From: Piscinibacter sp. HJYY11
GTDB taxonomy: Bacteria; Pseudomonadota; Gammaproteobacteria; Burkholderiales; Burkholderiaceae_C
Direction of reading: 5' to 3'
Length of the DNA: 64,000 bases
NCBI RefSeq assembly: GCF_016735515.1
Contig: NZ_JAERQZ010000001.1
Location: 1,984,001-2,048,000 of the forward strand
Shown: in pieces, positions 35,443-45,090 of the stretch
Layout of the letters: every line of letters begins with the position of its first letter
Position numbering within the stretch: position 1 is the stretch's first letter
The notes under the pieces: generated by a model
The model's database searches: none
Told to the model about the DNA's origin: nothing
What the model saw: the letters and a program-made list of their open reading frames with translations, nothing else
Position numbers and translations under genes: made by a program

Positions 35443-35607
35443 ATGACGCGTCTTGCTGCCCTGATTTCGCTGGCCCTCGCGGCCCCTGCCTTCGCCCATG
35501 ACGGGCACGGCCCCACCGGCTCGCACTGGCACGCCACCGACACCCTCGGCTTCGTCGTCGTGCTGGCCTTGGCCGGTGCGGCCGTCTGGTTCAGCCGGAG
35601 GAAGTGA
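35443..35607 (+). CDS. Small His-containing membrane protein inside the urease operon
   Basis: Protein of 54 aa. An N-terminal signal-like helix ([15 protein letters not shown]) is followed by a short His-rich segment [14 protein letters not shown] and one transmembrane helix ([16 protein letters not shown]) ending SRRK. It begins 17 nt after ureA and its stop shares one base with the ureB ATG (TGATG), so it is translationally coupled. The His cluster would face the periplasm and could bind nickel. Small ORFs at this place are seen in other Burkholderiales urease operons, as far as I recall. Function unproven. Confidence 0.75.
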   Translation: MTRLAALISLALAAPAFAHDGHGPTGSHWHATDTLGFVVVLALAGAAVWFSRRK

Positions 35608-35912
35608 TGACGCCCGGCGAGCTCTTCACCGACGGGCCCGACCATGTGCTCAACGCCGGCCGCCGCACCGCCACGCTCGTGATCGAGAACACCGGCGACC
35701 GGCCGATCCAGGTCGGCTCGCACTACCACTTCGCCGAGACCAACGCCGCGCTGAAGTTCGACCGCAAGGCCGCGCACGGCATGCGGCTGAACATCGCCTC
35801 GGGCACCGCAGTGCGCTTCGAGCCGGGCCAGCAGCGCACCGTCGAGCTGGTCGACTTCTCCGGCGAGCGCAAGGTGTATGGCTTCCGTGGCCTGGTGCAA
35901 GGCGCGCTCTGA
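35607..35912 (+). CDS. ureB: Urease beta subunit
   Basis: Protein of 101 aa with the family motifs [39 protein letters not shown] and the C-terminal [16 protein letters not shown]. The ATG at 35607 overlaps the small ORF's stop; a GTG one codon earlier is also open. It joins the gamma and alpha subunits in the enzyme core. Confidence 0.96.
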   Translation: MTPGELFTDGPDHVLNAGRRTATLVIENTGDRPIQVGSHYHFAETNAALKFDRKAAHGMRLNIASGTAVRFEPGQQRTVELVDFSGERKVYGFRGLVQGAL

Positions 35913-35942
35913 TCCTTCTTCATTCAAGAACCAGACCCCAGC

Positions 35943-37658
35943 ATGGCAACCATCACAAGACGCGCCTATGCCGAGATGTTCGGCCCCACCACCGGTGACC
36001 GCGTGCGGCTGGCCGACACCGGCCTCATCGTCGAGGTGGAAAAGGACTACACCCTCGCGGCCGGTACCTACGGCGAAGAGGTGAAGTTCGGCGGCGGCAA
36101 GACCATCCGCGACGGCATGGGCCAGAGCCAGCGGCTCGCCAAGGAGGTGGCCGACACGGTGATCACCAACGCCCTGATCATCGACCACTGGGGCATCGTG
36201 AAAGCCGACATCGGCCTCAAGCACGGCCGCATCAGCGGCATCGGCAAGGCCGGCAACCCCGACGTGCAACCGGGCGTCGACATCATCATCGGCCCGGGCA
36301 CCGAGATCATCGCGGGCGAGGGCAACATCATCACCGCCGGCGGCATCGACACGCACATCCACTTCATCTGCCCGCAGCAGATCGAGGAAGCGCTGATGAG
36401 CGGCGTGACCACCATGCTCGGCGGCGGCACCGGGCCGGCGACCGGCACCTTTGCCACGACCTGCACGCCGGGGCCGTGGCACATCCACCAGATGCTCAAG
36501 GCAGCCGAGAGCTTCCCGATGAACCTTGGCTTCCAGGGCAAGGGCAATGCGAGCCTGCCCGGGGCGCTGGACGAGCAGATCGAAGCCGGCGCCTATGGCC
36601 TGAAGCTGCACGAGGACTGGGGCACCACGCCCGCCGCCATCGACAACTGCCTGTCGGTCGCCGAGCGGCACGATGTGCAGATCACCATCCACACCGACAC
36701 GCTCAACGAATCGGGCTTCGTCGAAGACACCATCGCCGCCTTCAAGGGCCGCACGATTGCAACCTTCCACACCGAAGGCGCGGGCGGCGGGCATGCGCCC
36801 GACATCATCAAGTGCGCGGGCTTGAGCAACGTACTGCCCTCGTCGACCAACCCGACGATGCCGTACACGGTGAACACCATCGACGAGCACCTCGACATGC
36901 TGATGGTGTGCCACCACCTCGACGCCTCGATCGCCGAGGACCTGGCGTTTGCCGAGAGCCGCATCCGCCGCGAGACGATCGCGGCCGAGGACATCCTGCA
37001 CGACGTGGGCGTGTTCTCGATGATGTCGAGCGACAGCCAGGCCATGGGGCGCGTGGGCGAGGTGATCATCCGCACCTGGCAGACGGCCGACAAGATGAAG
37101 CAGCAGCGCGGCACGCTGCCCGAAGACAACGCGCGCCACGACAACTTCCGCGTCAAGCGCTACATCGCCAAGTACACGATCAACCCGGCAATCACGCAGG
37201 GCATCTCGCACGAGGTGGGCTCGGTCGAAGTGGGCAAGCTGGCCGATCTGGTGGTGTGGAAGCCGGCCTTCTTCGGTGTGAAGCCCTCGCTGATCCTCAA
37301 GGGCGGCGCGATTGCGGCCGCCGCGATGGGCGACCCGAATGCCTCGATCCCGACGCCGCAGCCGGTGCACTACCGGCCGATGTTCGCGGGCTACGGCACG
37401 GCCATGAACGCGACCTGCGTGACCTTCGTCTCACAGGCCGCGCTCGACCTCGGCGTGCCCGACAAGCTGGGCCTGCAGCGCCGTGCCGTCGCAGTGAAGA
37501 ACACCCGCAAGATCGGCAAGGCCGACATGGTCCACAACAGCGGCACGCCGAAGATCGAGGTCGATGCCCAGACTTACGAGGTGCGGGCCGACGGCCAGCT
37601 GCTCACCTGCGAGCCGGCCACCGTGCTGCCGATGGCGCAGAAGTACTTTCTGTTCTGA
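35943..37658 (+). CDS. ureC: Urease alpha (catalytic) subunit
   Basis: Protein of 571 aa, full length. The nickel ligands and catalytic residues are in place: HIHFICPQQ, carbamylated Lys221 in GLKLHEDWG (Klebsiella Lys217), HTDTLNESG and the mobile-flap Cys323-His324 in MVCHHLD (Klebsiella Cys319/His320). The enzyme hydrolyses urea to ammonia and carbamate in the cytosol. It needs UreDEFG for Ni insertion; ureEFG lie 6.8 kb downstream and ureD is not seen. No recognisable terminator follows in the 69 nt before the convergent gene. Confidence 0.98.
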   Translation: MATITRRAYAEMFGPTTGDRVRLADTGLIVEVEKDYTLAAGTYGEEVKFGGGKTIRDGMGQSQRLAKEVADTVITNALIIDHWGIVKADIGLKHGRISGIGKAGNPDVQPGVDIIIGPGTEIIAGEGNIITAGGIDTHIHFICPQQIEEALMSGVTTMLGGGTGPATGTFATTCTPGPWHIHQMLKAAESFPMNLGFQGKGNASLPGALDEQIEAGAYGLKLHEDWGTTPAAIDNCLSVAERHDVQITIHTDTLNESGFVEDTIAAFKGRTIATFHTEGAGGGHAPDIIKCAGLSNVLPSSTNPTMPYTVNTIDEHLDMLMVCHHLDASIAEDLAFAESRIRRETIAAEDILHDVGVFSMMSSDSQAMGRVGEVIIRTWQTADKMKQQRGTLPEDNARHDNFRVKRYIAKYTINPAITQGISHEVGSVEVGKLADLVVWKPAFFGVKPSLILKGGAIAAAAMGDPNASIPTPQPVHYRPMFAGYGTAMNATCVTFVSQAALDLGVPDKLGLQRRAVAVKNTRKIGKADMVHNSGTPKIEVDAQTYEVRADGQLLTCEPATVLPMAQKYFLF

Positions 37659-37727
37659 GCGTCCTCGCCGTCGCACTCATTCAGCGCTGCCGCAAGTCGT
37701 CGCGGATCGCGTCGAATCTCAACAACA

Positions 37728-38309
37728 TTAGGGAGCGCACGTTACGGCAACGTTTGTTGCGGTGCCGATCGTGTAGTTGCCTGAACCATTCGCAACCGTG
37801 CAGGTAAGCCCGAGCGGCTGGGTGCCCACAGTCACAGCATAGGCCGCTCCGTTTGACGGCAAGTTGGAAAAAACAAACGGGCCATTGAGCCCCACCACCA
37901 GCGCATTGCCACCGTTGTTGAGCAGTGTCACGGCAACCCCAGCCGTCAGCCCCGACACCGTGCCACTGATGCCCGCTGTCGTGGTACAGCTCACCTGCAC
38001 GTTCTCGACATCGCTAGCCCGCGAGTTGATCTTCCCGCTGCCGTTGGTAACGGTGCAGGTCTGGCTCACGGGCTGCGTCAGCACGGTCACGCTGTAGTCG
38101 TCATCGGCATCGAGCGTGCGGGAGAACGTGAATCGACCGTTCTGTGACAGCGTGAGGTCGTCTGCACCGTTGTTCTGCAGCGTGACGCTCGCCCCGCTGC
38201 TCAGCCCGGTCAGCGAGCCGCCGACAGTGGCCAGGCCAAAGAACGGACATCCAGCCAGGCCCAAAGACACCAGCACACCCGAAGCAACGAGGACGACGCG
38301 ACGAACCAT
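37728..38309 (-). CDS. Lipoprotein with two Ig-like repeat domains
   Basis: Protein of 193 aa with a lipobox LGLAGC near residue 20. Two copies of an approximately 80-residue repeat follow: GLSSGASVTLQNNGADDLTL ... QTCTVTNGSGK and GLTAGVAVTLLNNGGNALVV ... LTCTVANGSGN. Each has a Cys pair likely to form a disulfide. This repeat type occurs in cell-surface proteins of many environmental bacteria; function unknown. By eye the DNA is less GC-rich than its neighbours and codon choice is more relaxed, a possible sign of transfer. It sits in opposite orientation where ureE would be expected. Confidence 0.72.
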   Translation of the reverse strand: MVRRVVLVASGVLVSLGLAGCPFFGLATVGGSLTGLSSGASVTLQNNGADDLTLSQNGRFTFSRTLDADDDYSVTVLTQPVSQTCTVTNGSGKINSRASDVENVQVSCTTTAGISGTVSGLTAGVAVTLLNNGGNALVVGLNGPFVFSNLPSNGAAYAVTVGTQPLGLTCTVANGSGNYTIGTATNVAVTCAP

Positions 38310-38394
38310 GACTCACTCTCCCTGAACGCCCGCTCTCGAAATCGGCAGGCAACGGCCAGAAGAATATCGCAGCCGCGCGCCGCCAGCCCTTGAC

Positions 38395-39369
38395 TCAGGT
38401 CACCTTCCCCATCGCCTTCAGCCGCTCGATCACCACCTTCTCGCGCGCCATCGTGTCCTCCGCGAACTTGCGGTATTGCTCCGGCGACATGTACAGCAGC
38501 TCCTGGTCGTAGCGGCCCATCACCTCGATGTGGTTGTTCATCTCGATGGCGCGCTTGAAGGTGTCGTGCAGCTTCTTCACGATGGCCGGGTCCATGCCCT
38601 TCGGGCCGACCAGGCCGTAGGGCGAGTTCTGCACGATGGGGATGCCCAGCTCGGTGAGTGTGGGGGCGTCGGGGAATTTCTTCGCGCGGGTCGCGCCCCA
38701 GGTGTTGAGCAGCCGCAGCTTGCCGCTCAGCACGTGCGGGCCGAAGCCGATGCTGTCGGCCACCGCCATCACCTGCCCTCCGAGGATCGCCGGGATGATC
38801 TCGGCCATGCCTTTGTAGGGGATGTGGTTCATCTCGATGCCCAGGCGGTACGAGATGTCTTCCATCGTCAGGTGCGGCGTGGTGTAGATGCCGCTCGTGG
38901 CGTAGGTCAGCTTGCCGGGGTTGGCTTTCGCCCAGGCCACGAGATCGGCCCACGTCTTGATCGGCGAATCGCTCGGCACCGCGATGCCGAAGGAGTAGCC
39001 GGTGATGCCGATCACGTAGCTGAACTCGGTGACCGGGTTCCAGGTGATCTTCTGCGTGTAGGGCAGGCGGAAGACGCTGATCGGCAGCTGCGCCAGCGTG
39101 TAGCCATCGGGCTTGGCCTGCAGCAGCAGCTGGCCGGCCATGGTGCCGCCGCCTCCGGGCTTGGCCTCGACGATCACCGTCTGGCCGAAGAGGGGCGAGG
39201 CGTTTTCCGCCATCACGCGGAACATCGCGTCGGTGGAGCCGCCCGCCGCGAAGGCCAGCAGCAGCTTGATCGGCTGGCTGGGGAAGTTGGCCTGCGCGTG
39301 GAGCGGGCCAGCGATGCTCGACGTGACCGTGGCGGCGCCCGCGAAGCGGATGAAATCTCGGCGTTGCAT
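38395..39369 (-). CDS. Tripartite tricarboxylate transporter (Bug) substrate-binding protein
   Basis: Protein of 324 aa from MQRRDFIRFAGAATVTSS, chosen because GGAGAC stands just upstream. The signal has an RRDFIRF twin-arginine-like core and is cleaved near HAQA. Bug signatures are NFPSQPIKLLLAFAAGGSTD, VIVEAKPGGGGTMAGQLLLQ and LGIPIVQNSPYGLVGPKGMD. It is an orphan with no TctAB permease nearby. Divergent from the LysE-type exporter. Ligand unknown. Confidence 0.92.
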   Translation of the reverse strand: MQRRDFIRFAGAATVTSSIAGPLHAQANFPSQPIKLLLAFAAGGSTDAMFRVMAENASPLFGQTVIVEAKPGGGGTMAGQLLLQAKPDGYTLAQLPISVFRLPYTQKITWNPVTEFSYVIGITGYSFGIAVPSDSPIKTWADLVAWAKANPGKLTYATSGIYTTPHLTMEDISYRLGIEMNHIPYKGMAEIIPAILGGQVMAVADSIGFGPHVLSGKLRLLNTWGATRAKKFPDAPTLTELGIPIVQNSPYGLVGPKGMDPAIVKKLHDTFKRAIEMNNHIEVMGRYDQELLYMSPEQYRKFAEDTMAREKVVIERLKAMGKVT

Positions 39370-39515
39370 GGAGTGTCTCCTCTGAGTGGATCGGGCCATC
39401 TTCACACCCGCACGCGAATGCGCATTGAGTGCTTCCCCGCAGGGGGTGTTCCACGGCGCAAAACAAGCGCGGCAGCGCGCGCGATACTCGCCACAACCCC
39501 GCCCCGGAGATTCCC

Positions 39516-40172
39516 ATGCTGCACGACCTGCTGCCGCCCCTGCCCCTGCTGCTTGCGTTCCTGACCGCGAGCTTCATCCTCGCCATCACGCCGGGCCCGG
39601 CGGTCGTCTACATCCTCGCGCGCACGCTGTCGCAAGGGCGCGCCTCCGGCCTCGCGTCGGTGGCCGGCGTGGCACTCGGCAACCTGGGCAACGCGGTTGG
39701 CGCAGCGCTCGGCCTGGCGGCGCTCTTCGCCGTGTCGTCGGCAGCCTTCACGGTGGTGAAGTGGGCGGGCGCGGTGTATTTGATCTGGATGGGCGTGCGA
39801 ATGCTGCGCACCGCCGGCGCCACGACGACGGCGGGCGACACGCCGGTCGAGCCACTCAAGCGCCGGCGCATCTTTCGCGACGGCTTCGTCGTCGCGCTGC
39901 TGAACCCGAAAACGGCGCTCTTCTTCGCGGCCTTCCTGCCGCAGTTCATGACACCCAACGCCCCGGCGCTGACGCAGAGCCTGGCGCTCGGCGCCAGCTT
40001 CGTGGCGGTGGCGGCCTGCACCGACCTCTTCTACGTGCTGGCGGCAAGCCTCATCGCGCCGCGCATCGGCCAGCTGGGCCGGCATGCGCGCTGGGGCCAG
40101 CGTGCGGCCGGTGCATCGTTCATCGGCCTCGGGCTCCTGACCGCCTTCTCCAGCCGGCCGGCCACGAAGTGA
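39516..40172 (+). CDS. LysE/RhtB-family amino-acid exporter
   Basis: Protein of 218 aa with about six transmembrane helices. The family motif FILAITPGPAVVYILARTLS is near residue 20, GLASVAGVALGNLGNAVGAA follows, and FRDGFVVALLNPKTALFFAA is mid-protein. It exports amino acids or related metabolites from the cytosol. The start at 39516 follows CGGAGA. It ends 4 nt from the convergent stop of the ABC ATPase gene. Confidence 0.9.
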   Translation: MLHDLLPPLPLLLAFLTASFILAITPGPAVVYILARTLSQGRASGLASVAGVALGNLGNAVGAALGLAALFAVSSAAFTVVKWAGAVYLIWMGVRMLRTAGATTTAGDTPVEPLKRRRIFRDGFVVALLNPKTALFFAAFLPQFMTPNAPALTQSLALGASFVAVAACTDLFYVLAASLIAPRIGQLGRHARWGQRAAGASFIGLGLLTAFSSRPATK

Positions 40173-40176
40173 GGCG

Positions 40177-41253
40177 TCAGCGCTGCGGCGCGAAAGCGAT
40201 CACGTGGTCCATGTCCAGGCGCACGCCGATCGCTTCCTGCAGCGCGTGGTTGTGGTGCGACGGCACGAGCGCCAGCACGCGCGCACCGCTGCCGAGCTGC
40301 AAGGTGTAGAGGATCTCGGCGCCGCGGAAGGCCTTGTGCTGCACCGTTGCCCGCAGCGGGCTCGCGTCGTCGTGCAGCACGTCGTCGGGCCGCATCAGCA
40401 CCTGCACACGCTCGCCCACCGCACAGGCCACGCCGGTGTCGGCCAGGCGGATGGGATGCTCTGAGCTCACTTCCCCGAGCTCGAGGCGCAGGCGCTGAGG
40501 CGCCACCACTTCCGCATCGACGAACACCCCCTGGCCGATGAAGTCGGCCACGAAACGGCTGTTTGGCCGGTGGTACAGCTCGTAGGCGCCGGCGAGCTGC
40601 TGGATGCGGCCCTGGTGCAGCACGGCGATCTCGTCGGCCATCGCGAAGGCCTCGTTCTGGTCGTGCGTGACGAACACGGCCGTCGTGCCCGCCGCCTTGA
40701 GGATGGTGCGCACCTCGGCGGCCAGCTGTTCGCGCAGCTCGACGTCGAGGTTGGAGAAAGGCTCGTCGAGCAGCAGGAGCCGCGGCCGGGGCGCAAGCGC
40801 CCGCGCCAAGGCCACACGCTGCTGCTGGCCGCCCGAGAGTTCATGCGGGTAGCGCTGGGCGGCGGACGCAAGGCCCACCGTGTGCAGCAGCTCCATCGCA
40901 CGGTCGTCGGCGGCGCGCTTGTCGGCCACGCCGAAGCCCACGTTGCGCAGCACCGTGAGGTGGGGAAAGAGCGCGTAGTCCTGGAACACCATGCCGATGC
41001 GGCGGTGCTCGGGCGGCACATGGGCTCCGGGGCTGGCGACCACCCGGCCGTCGATGCGCACCTCGCCTTCGGCCACACGCTCGAAGCCGCCGATGCAGCG
41101 CAGCACCGTCGTCTTCCCGCAGCCAGAGGGGCCGAGCAGGCAGCAGACCGTGCCGGCGGCAAGCGTGAGATCAATGCCGCTGAAGGTGGACTGTGCGCCG
41201 TAGCGGTGGCCGAGCTGGTTCAGTTCGAGGACGGGGTGGGGCAAAGACGACAT
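40177..41253 (-). CDS. fbpC: Fe(3+) ABC transporter ATP-binding protein (FbpC-like)
   Basis: Protein of 358 aa from MSSLPHPVLELNQLGH. Walker A GPSGCGKTTVLRCIGGFE, the signature LSGGQQQRVALARALAPRP and Walker B LLLLDEPFSNLD are present. A C-terminal TOBE-like domain (RVQVLMRPDDVLHDD) follows, the regulatory arrangement of FbpC/PotA-type ATPases. The start is 55 nt from the divergent permease start. It pairs with the permease at 41309 and the binding protein at 43267. Confidence 0.88.
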   Translation of the reverse strand: MSSLPHPVLELNQLGHRYGAQSTFSGIDLTLAAGTVCCLLGPSGCGKTTVLRCIGGFERVAEGEVRIDGRVVASPGAHVPPEHRRIGMVFQDYALFPHLTVLRNVGFGVADKRAADDRAMELLHTVGLASAAQRYPHELSGGQQQRVALARALAPRPRLLLLDEPFSNLDVELREQLAAEVRTILKAAGTTAVFVTHDQNEAFAMADEIAVLHQGRIQQLAGAYELYHRPNSRFVADFIGQGVFVDAEVVAPQRLRLELGEVSSEHPIRLADTGVACAVGERVQVLMRPDDVLHDDASPLRATVQHKAFRGAEILYTLQLGSGARVLALVPSHHNHALQEAIGVRLDMDHVIAFAPQR

Positions 41254-41308
41254 GGCGCAGGCAATCGAGGACAGGCCGCACCTTACACTGCCCGCGGCCT
41301 GCTTCCCC

Positions 41309-42964
41309 ATGACGACGCTCCCGATCTCCACCGCACTGCACCCCACCCGCTGGCTCACCTGGTGGAGCCTCGTCATCGCCGCCATCGTGGCGGTGCCGGT
41401 GCTCTCGGTTGCGACGAGCCTCTTCAGCGCCGGCACCGGCAGCACCTGGGCCCACCTCGTGGCCACGCTGCTGCCCGAGTACGCCGTGACGAGCCTCGTG
41501 CTCTGCTTGGGCGTGGGCGTCGGCGTGGCGCTGCTCGGCGTGGGCGCGGCCTGGCTCGTGACGCATCTCGACTTCACGGGCCGACGCCAGTTCGAATGGC
41601 TGCTGGTCCTCCCACTCGCGATGCCGGCCTACGTGATGGCCTACACCTACACCGACCTGCTGCAGTTCACCGGGCCCGTGCAGCGAGCGCTGCGCGACAC
41701 CTTCGGCTGGAGCCGCGCCGACTACTGGTTCCCCGACGTGCGCAGCACCGGCGGCGCCATCGCAATGTTCATCTGCGTGCTCTACCCCTATGTCTACATG
41801 CTGGCGCGCACGGCGTTCCTGGAGCGCGGCGGCGGCGTGATGGAGGCCGGCCGTTCGCTGGGGCTCAGCCCGTGGCGGAGCTTCCTGCGGCTGTCGGTCC
41901 CGATGGCACGGCCGGCCATCGCGGCCGGCGTGGCGCTCGCGCTGATGGAGACGCTGGCCGACTACGGCACGGTGTCGTACTTCGCGGTGCAGACCTTCAC
42001 CACCGGCATCTACCGCGCGTGGTTCTCGCTCGGCGACCGTGCGGCGGCGGCCCAGCTGTCGATGTGCCTGCTGGGCTTCGTGCTGCTGGTGCTGGCGCTG
42101 GAGCGCAGCTCGCGCGGCCGTGCCCGCTACCACGGGCCGGGCCTGCGCCGGCAGCCACCCCGCGGGCCGCGCCTGCGCGGCTGGCGTGCGGCGCTGGCCT
42201 TCGCGGCCTGCTGCCTGCCGCTCGCGGCGGGCTTCCTGCTGCCGAACGGCGTGCTGCTGCACATGGCGATCACCGAGGGGGATGCACAGTTCGGTGCCCG
42301 CTTCTTCGAGCTGGCGCGCAACAGCCTCGTCGTCTCGGGCCTCACCGCCTTGCTCGCCGTGGCGCTGGCCCTGCTGGTCGCCTACGCCCGTCGGCTCGAC
42401 CCCGGCCCGGTCGCCCGCAGCGCCCACTGGGCTGCCGGCATGGGCTACGCGCTGCCGGGCTCGGTGATCGCCGTGGGCGTGCTGATCCCGGTCGCGCGGC
42501 TGGACAACGCGCTGGCCCTCTGGCTGCGCGAGAGCTTCGGCTGGAACGTGGGGCTGCTCTTCACCGGCACGATTGCCGCGCTGGTGTTCGCGTGTGTGGT
42601 GCGCTTTCTCACCGCGGCACTGCAGACCGTCGACTCGGCCCTGCACCGCGTCACCCCGCACATGGACGATGCCGCGCGCAGCCTGGGCCTCACGCCGGCG
42701 CGCACGCTGATGCGGGTGCATGTGCCGCTGCTGCGGCGCGGGTTGCTCACGGCGGGGCTGCTCGTGTTCATCGACGTGATGAAGGAGCTGCCGGCCACGC
42801 TGGTGATGCGGCCGTTCAACTTCGACACGCTGGCGACGCAGGCCTATCGGCTGGCGTCGGACGAGCGCTTGGCGGAGGCCTCGACGGCCTCGCTCGCGAT
42901 CGTGGTGGTGGGGTTACTGCCGCTCGTGGTGCTGTGCCGGCAGATTGCGAAGGATCGGGGCTGA
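41309..42964 (+). CDS. fbpB: Fe(3+) ABC transporter permease (FbpB-like, two fused halves)
   Basis: Protein of 551 aa. Two repeated permease halves of about six helices each carry EAA-type loops: GRSLGLSPWRSFLRLSVPMA and ARSLGLTPARTLMRVHVPLL. This internally duplicated form is typical of FbpB/HitB. The start MTTLPISTALHP is chosen because the longer frame would run into the divergent fbpC. It moves ferric iron across the inner membrane. Its partner binding-protein gene is convergent, so the three components are on three separate transcripts or orientations. Confidence 0.9.
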   Translation: MTTLPISTALHPTRWLTWWSLVIAAIVAVPVLSVATSLFSAGTGSTWAHLVATLLPEYAVTSLVLCLGVGVGVALLGVGAAWLVTHLDFTGRRQFEWLLVLPLAMPAYVMAYTYTDLLQFTGPVQRALRDTFGWSRADYWFPDVRSTGGAIAMFICVLYPYVYMLARTAFLERGGGVMEAGRSLGLSPWRSFLRLSVPMARPAIAAGVALALMETLADYGTVSYFAVQTFTTGIYRAWFSLGDRAAAAQLSMCLLGFVLLVLALERSSRGRARYHGPGLRRQPPRGPRLRGWRAALAFAACCLPLAAGFLLPNGVLLHMAITEGDAQFGARFFELARNSLVVSGLTALLAVALALLVAYARRLDPGPVARSAHWAAGMGYALPGSVIAVGVLIPVARLDNALALWLRESFGWNVGLLFTGTIAALVFACVVRFLTAALQTVDSALHRVTPHMDDAARSLGLTPARTLMRVHVPLLRRGLLTAGLLVFIDVMKELPATLVMRPFNFDTLATQAYRLASDERLAEASTASLAIVVVGLLPLVVLCRQIAKDRG

Positions 42965-43009
42965 GTGATCGGCTCGGCTTCGGCGGCAACGTGGACACAG
43001 GGGGAGGGG

Positions 43010-43255
43010 CTCCGTTCATGTCCCCCTTCGCCAACCCTCCCGGGTTGGCGAATTCCGCCTAATACTTCACTGCGCCCCTCTCCCTGTGCCCACGTTGCGA
43101 GACACACTGCCCGACGAAAGAGGCGCCCTGCCGCGGCCGTGCTGGCGCGCGGTGGTGGGGTGTCGCACGGAGCGAAGTAAAGGAGGAGAAAGAGATCGCG
43201 GGAGCGATCTCTTTCGGGGGACATGAGCGGAGTGCGATACCCCGCCGCCGCGCGC
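43010..43255. repeat. Nested inverted-repeat region between fbpB and fbpA
   Basis: The 302-nt gap 42965-43266 holds no gene but several dyads. 43010-43026 pairs with 43216-43232 (17 nt, one mismatch). 43145-43168 pairs with 43232-43255 (24 nt, three mismatches, all G-U compatible). Inside these is a perfect 12-bp hairpin, 43188-43199 with 43204-43215, loop GGGA. The set could fold into a long structured element serving as a two-way transcription barrier, or be a remnant palindromic repeat. Confidence 0.6.
43029..43050 (+). terminator. Hairpin after fbpB
   Basis: A perfect 9-bp stem (CGCCAACCC with GGGTTGGCG) and a 4-nt loop lie 65 nt after the fbpB stop. There is only a weak AT-rich stretch and no T-run after it, so it is a stability or Rho-type end rather than a canonical intrinsic terminator. 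Confidence 0.45.
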
Positions 43256-43266
43256 CCCTCAAGAAA

Positions 43267-44283
43267 TCAGCGCCACCCAGCCCGATCAAACACCTTCTGT
43301 GCAGCAGCCGTAGCAGGAGCCCACTTCGACAGCGGCGTCTCATCCGCCTTGAACGCGCCCAGCTTGTCCAGCGCCGGGTTCTTGAACGACGAAGTCTTCA
43401 CCACCGGCCATTCGTTGTTGCCGTCGGCGAAGTAGTTCTGCGCCGAATCGCTCGCCAGGTATTCCAGGAACTTGATGGCATTGGCCTTGTTGGGCGCGGT
43501 CTTGATCAGGCCGCCCCCCGACACGTTGACGTGCGTGCCCCAGGTCTTCTGGTTGGGCCAGACCACGGTGAGGGCCGCCACGTCCTTCACATCCTCGGGC
43601 TTGGTCGAGCGCATCAGGCGGGCAACGTAGTAGCTGTTGGAGATGGCCACGCCGCACTCGCCGGCGGCCACGGCACGCAGCTGATCGGTGTCGCCGCCCT
43701 TGGGGGCACGGGCGAAGTTGGCGACCACGCCCTTGGCCCAATCTTCGGTCTTGGCTTCGCCGTGGTGGGTGATGAGCGCCGCACCCAGCGAGAGGTTGTA
43801 GGGGTGCGAGCCGGAGCGCACGCAGATCTGGCCCTTGAGGCGGGGGTGGGCCAAGTCTTCGTAGGTCTGCACCCACTCGGGGTTGATCGTCTTGGCGTTG
43901 TAGACGATCACGCGCGCGCGGGTCGAGAAGGCCAGCCAGTTGGCAGTGCGCAGGTGCGCGGGCACGCGGGCGTCGAGGACCTTGGAGTTGGCGGGCGCGA
44001 AGACGCCGGCCTTGTCGGCGATCTCCAGGCGCGAGGCGTCAACGGTGATGAACACGTCGGCCGGCGAGCTGGCGCCTTCGTTCTTGATGCGCTCGAGCAG
44101 CTCGTCTTCCTTGCCCTCGATGCGGTTGATCTTGATGCCGGTTTCCTTGGTGAAGTTGGCGTACAGCGCCTCGTCGGTCTGGTAGTGGCGCGCGGTGTAC
44201 AGGTTGATCACCTGGGCATGGGCGGTGACGGCGGCGGTGGCCAGCAAGGCGGCCGCGAGACGGGGAAGGAGAGTGGTCTTCAT
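43267..44283 (-). CDS. fbpA: Fe(3+) ABC transporter periplasmic binding protein (FutA/FbpA-like)
   Basis: Protein of 338 aa with a signal peptide ending near AHAQ. The mature start VINLYTARHYQTDEALYANF is typical of FutA/FbpA, and iron-coordinating tyrosines are likely in ISNSYYVARLM. Other family segments are LEYLASDSAQNYFADGNNEW and RLKGQICVRSGSHPYN. It captures ferric iron in the periplasm for FbpBC. It lies divergent from ureE and behind a possible Fur site. Confidence 0.92.
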   Translation of the reverse strand: MKTTLLPRLAAALLATAAVTAHAQVINLYTARHYQTDEALYANFTKETGIKINRIEGKEDELLERIKNEGASSPADVFITVDASRLEIADKAGVFAPANSKVLDARVPAHLRTANWLAFSTRARVIVYNAKTINPEWVQTYEDLAHPRLKGQICVRSGSHPYNLSLGAALITHHGEAKTEDWAKGVVANFARAPKGGDTDQLRAVAAGECGVAISNSYYVARLMRSTKPEDVKDVAALTVVWPNQKTWGTHVNVSGGGLIKTAPNKANAIKFLEYLASDSAQNYFADGNNEWPVVKTSSFKNPALDKLGAFKADETPLSKWAPATAAAQKVFDRAGWR

Positions 44284-44330
44284 GGGAGGTCCTCAAGTGG
44301 CGGCAGACCGGGGCGACCCCGGCGCGGCGG

Positions 44331-44349
44331 AATCGTATCAGGAACGATT
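44331..44349. promoter_or_regulatory. 19-bp dyad upstream of fbpA, possible Fur box
   Basis: AATCGT-N7-ACGATT is a 19-bp inverted repeat, the length of a Fur box, 48-66 bp before the fbpA start. The flanking GATTCGCATTT resembles variant Fur sites in GC-rich bacteria. It matches the canonical Fur consensus only partly. It lies in the fbpA-ureE divergent gap (44284-44434), which also has a small GC hairpin at 44309-44323. Confidence 0.4.
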
Positions 44350-44434
44350 CGCATTTCCGATGAGTGGCTCGGCGCGGTTTGGTTCCGTTGCCCTGCCCGA
44401 CGCAGGCCCAGTGTTTGCTGCGAAACTGCCCGCC

Positions 44435-45076
<642 letters not shown>

Positions 45077-45090
45077 GGGTCACCCGCCGC

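Noticed and set aside
43010..43255. Possible tRNA or CRISPR in the fbpB-fbpA gap
   Set aside because: No cloverleaf, CCA end or regular repeat-spacer pattern; only inverted repeats.
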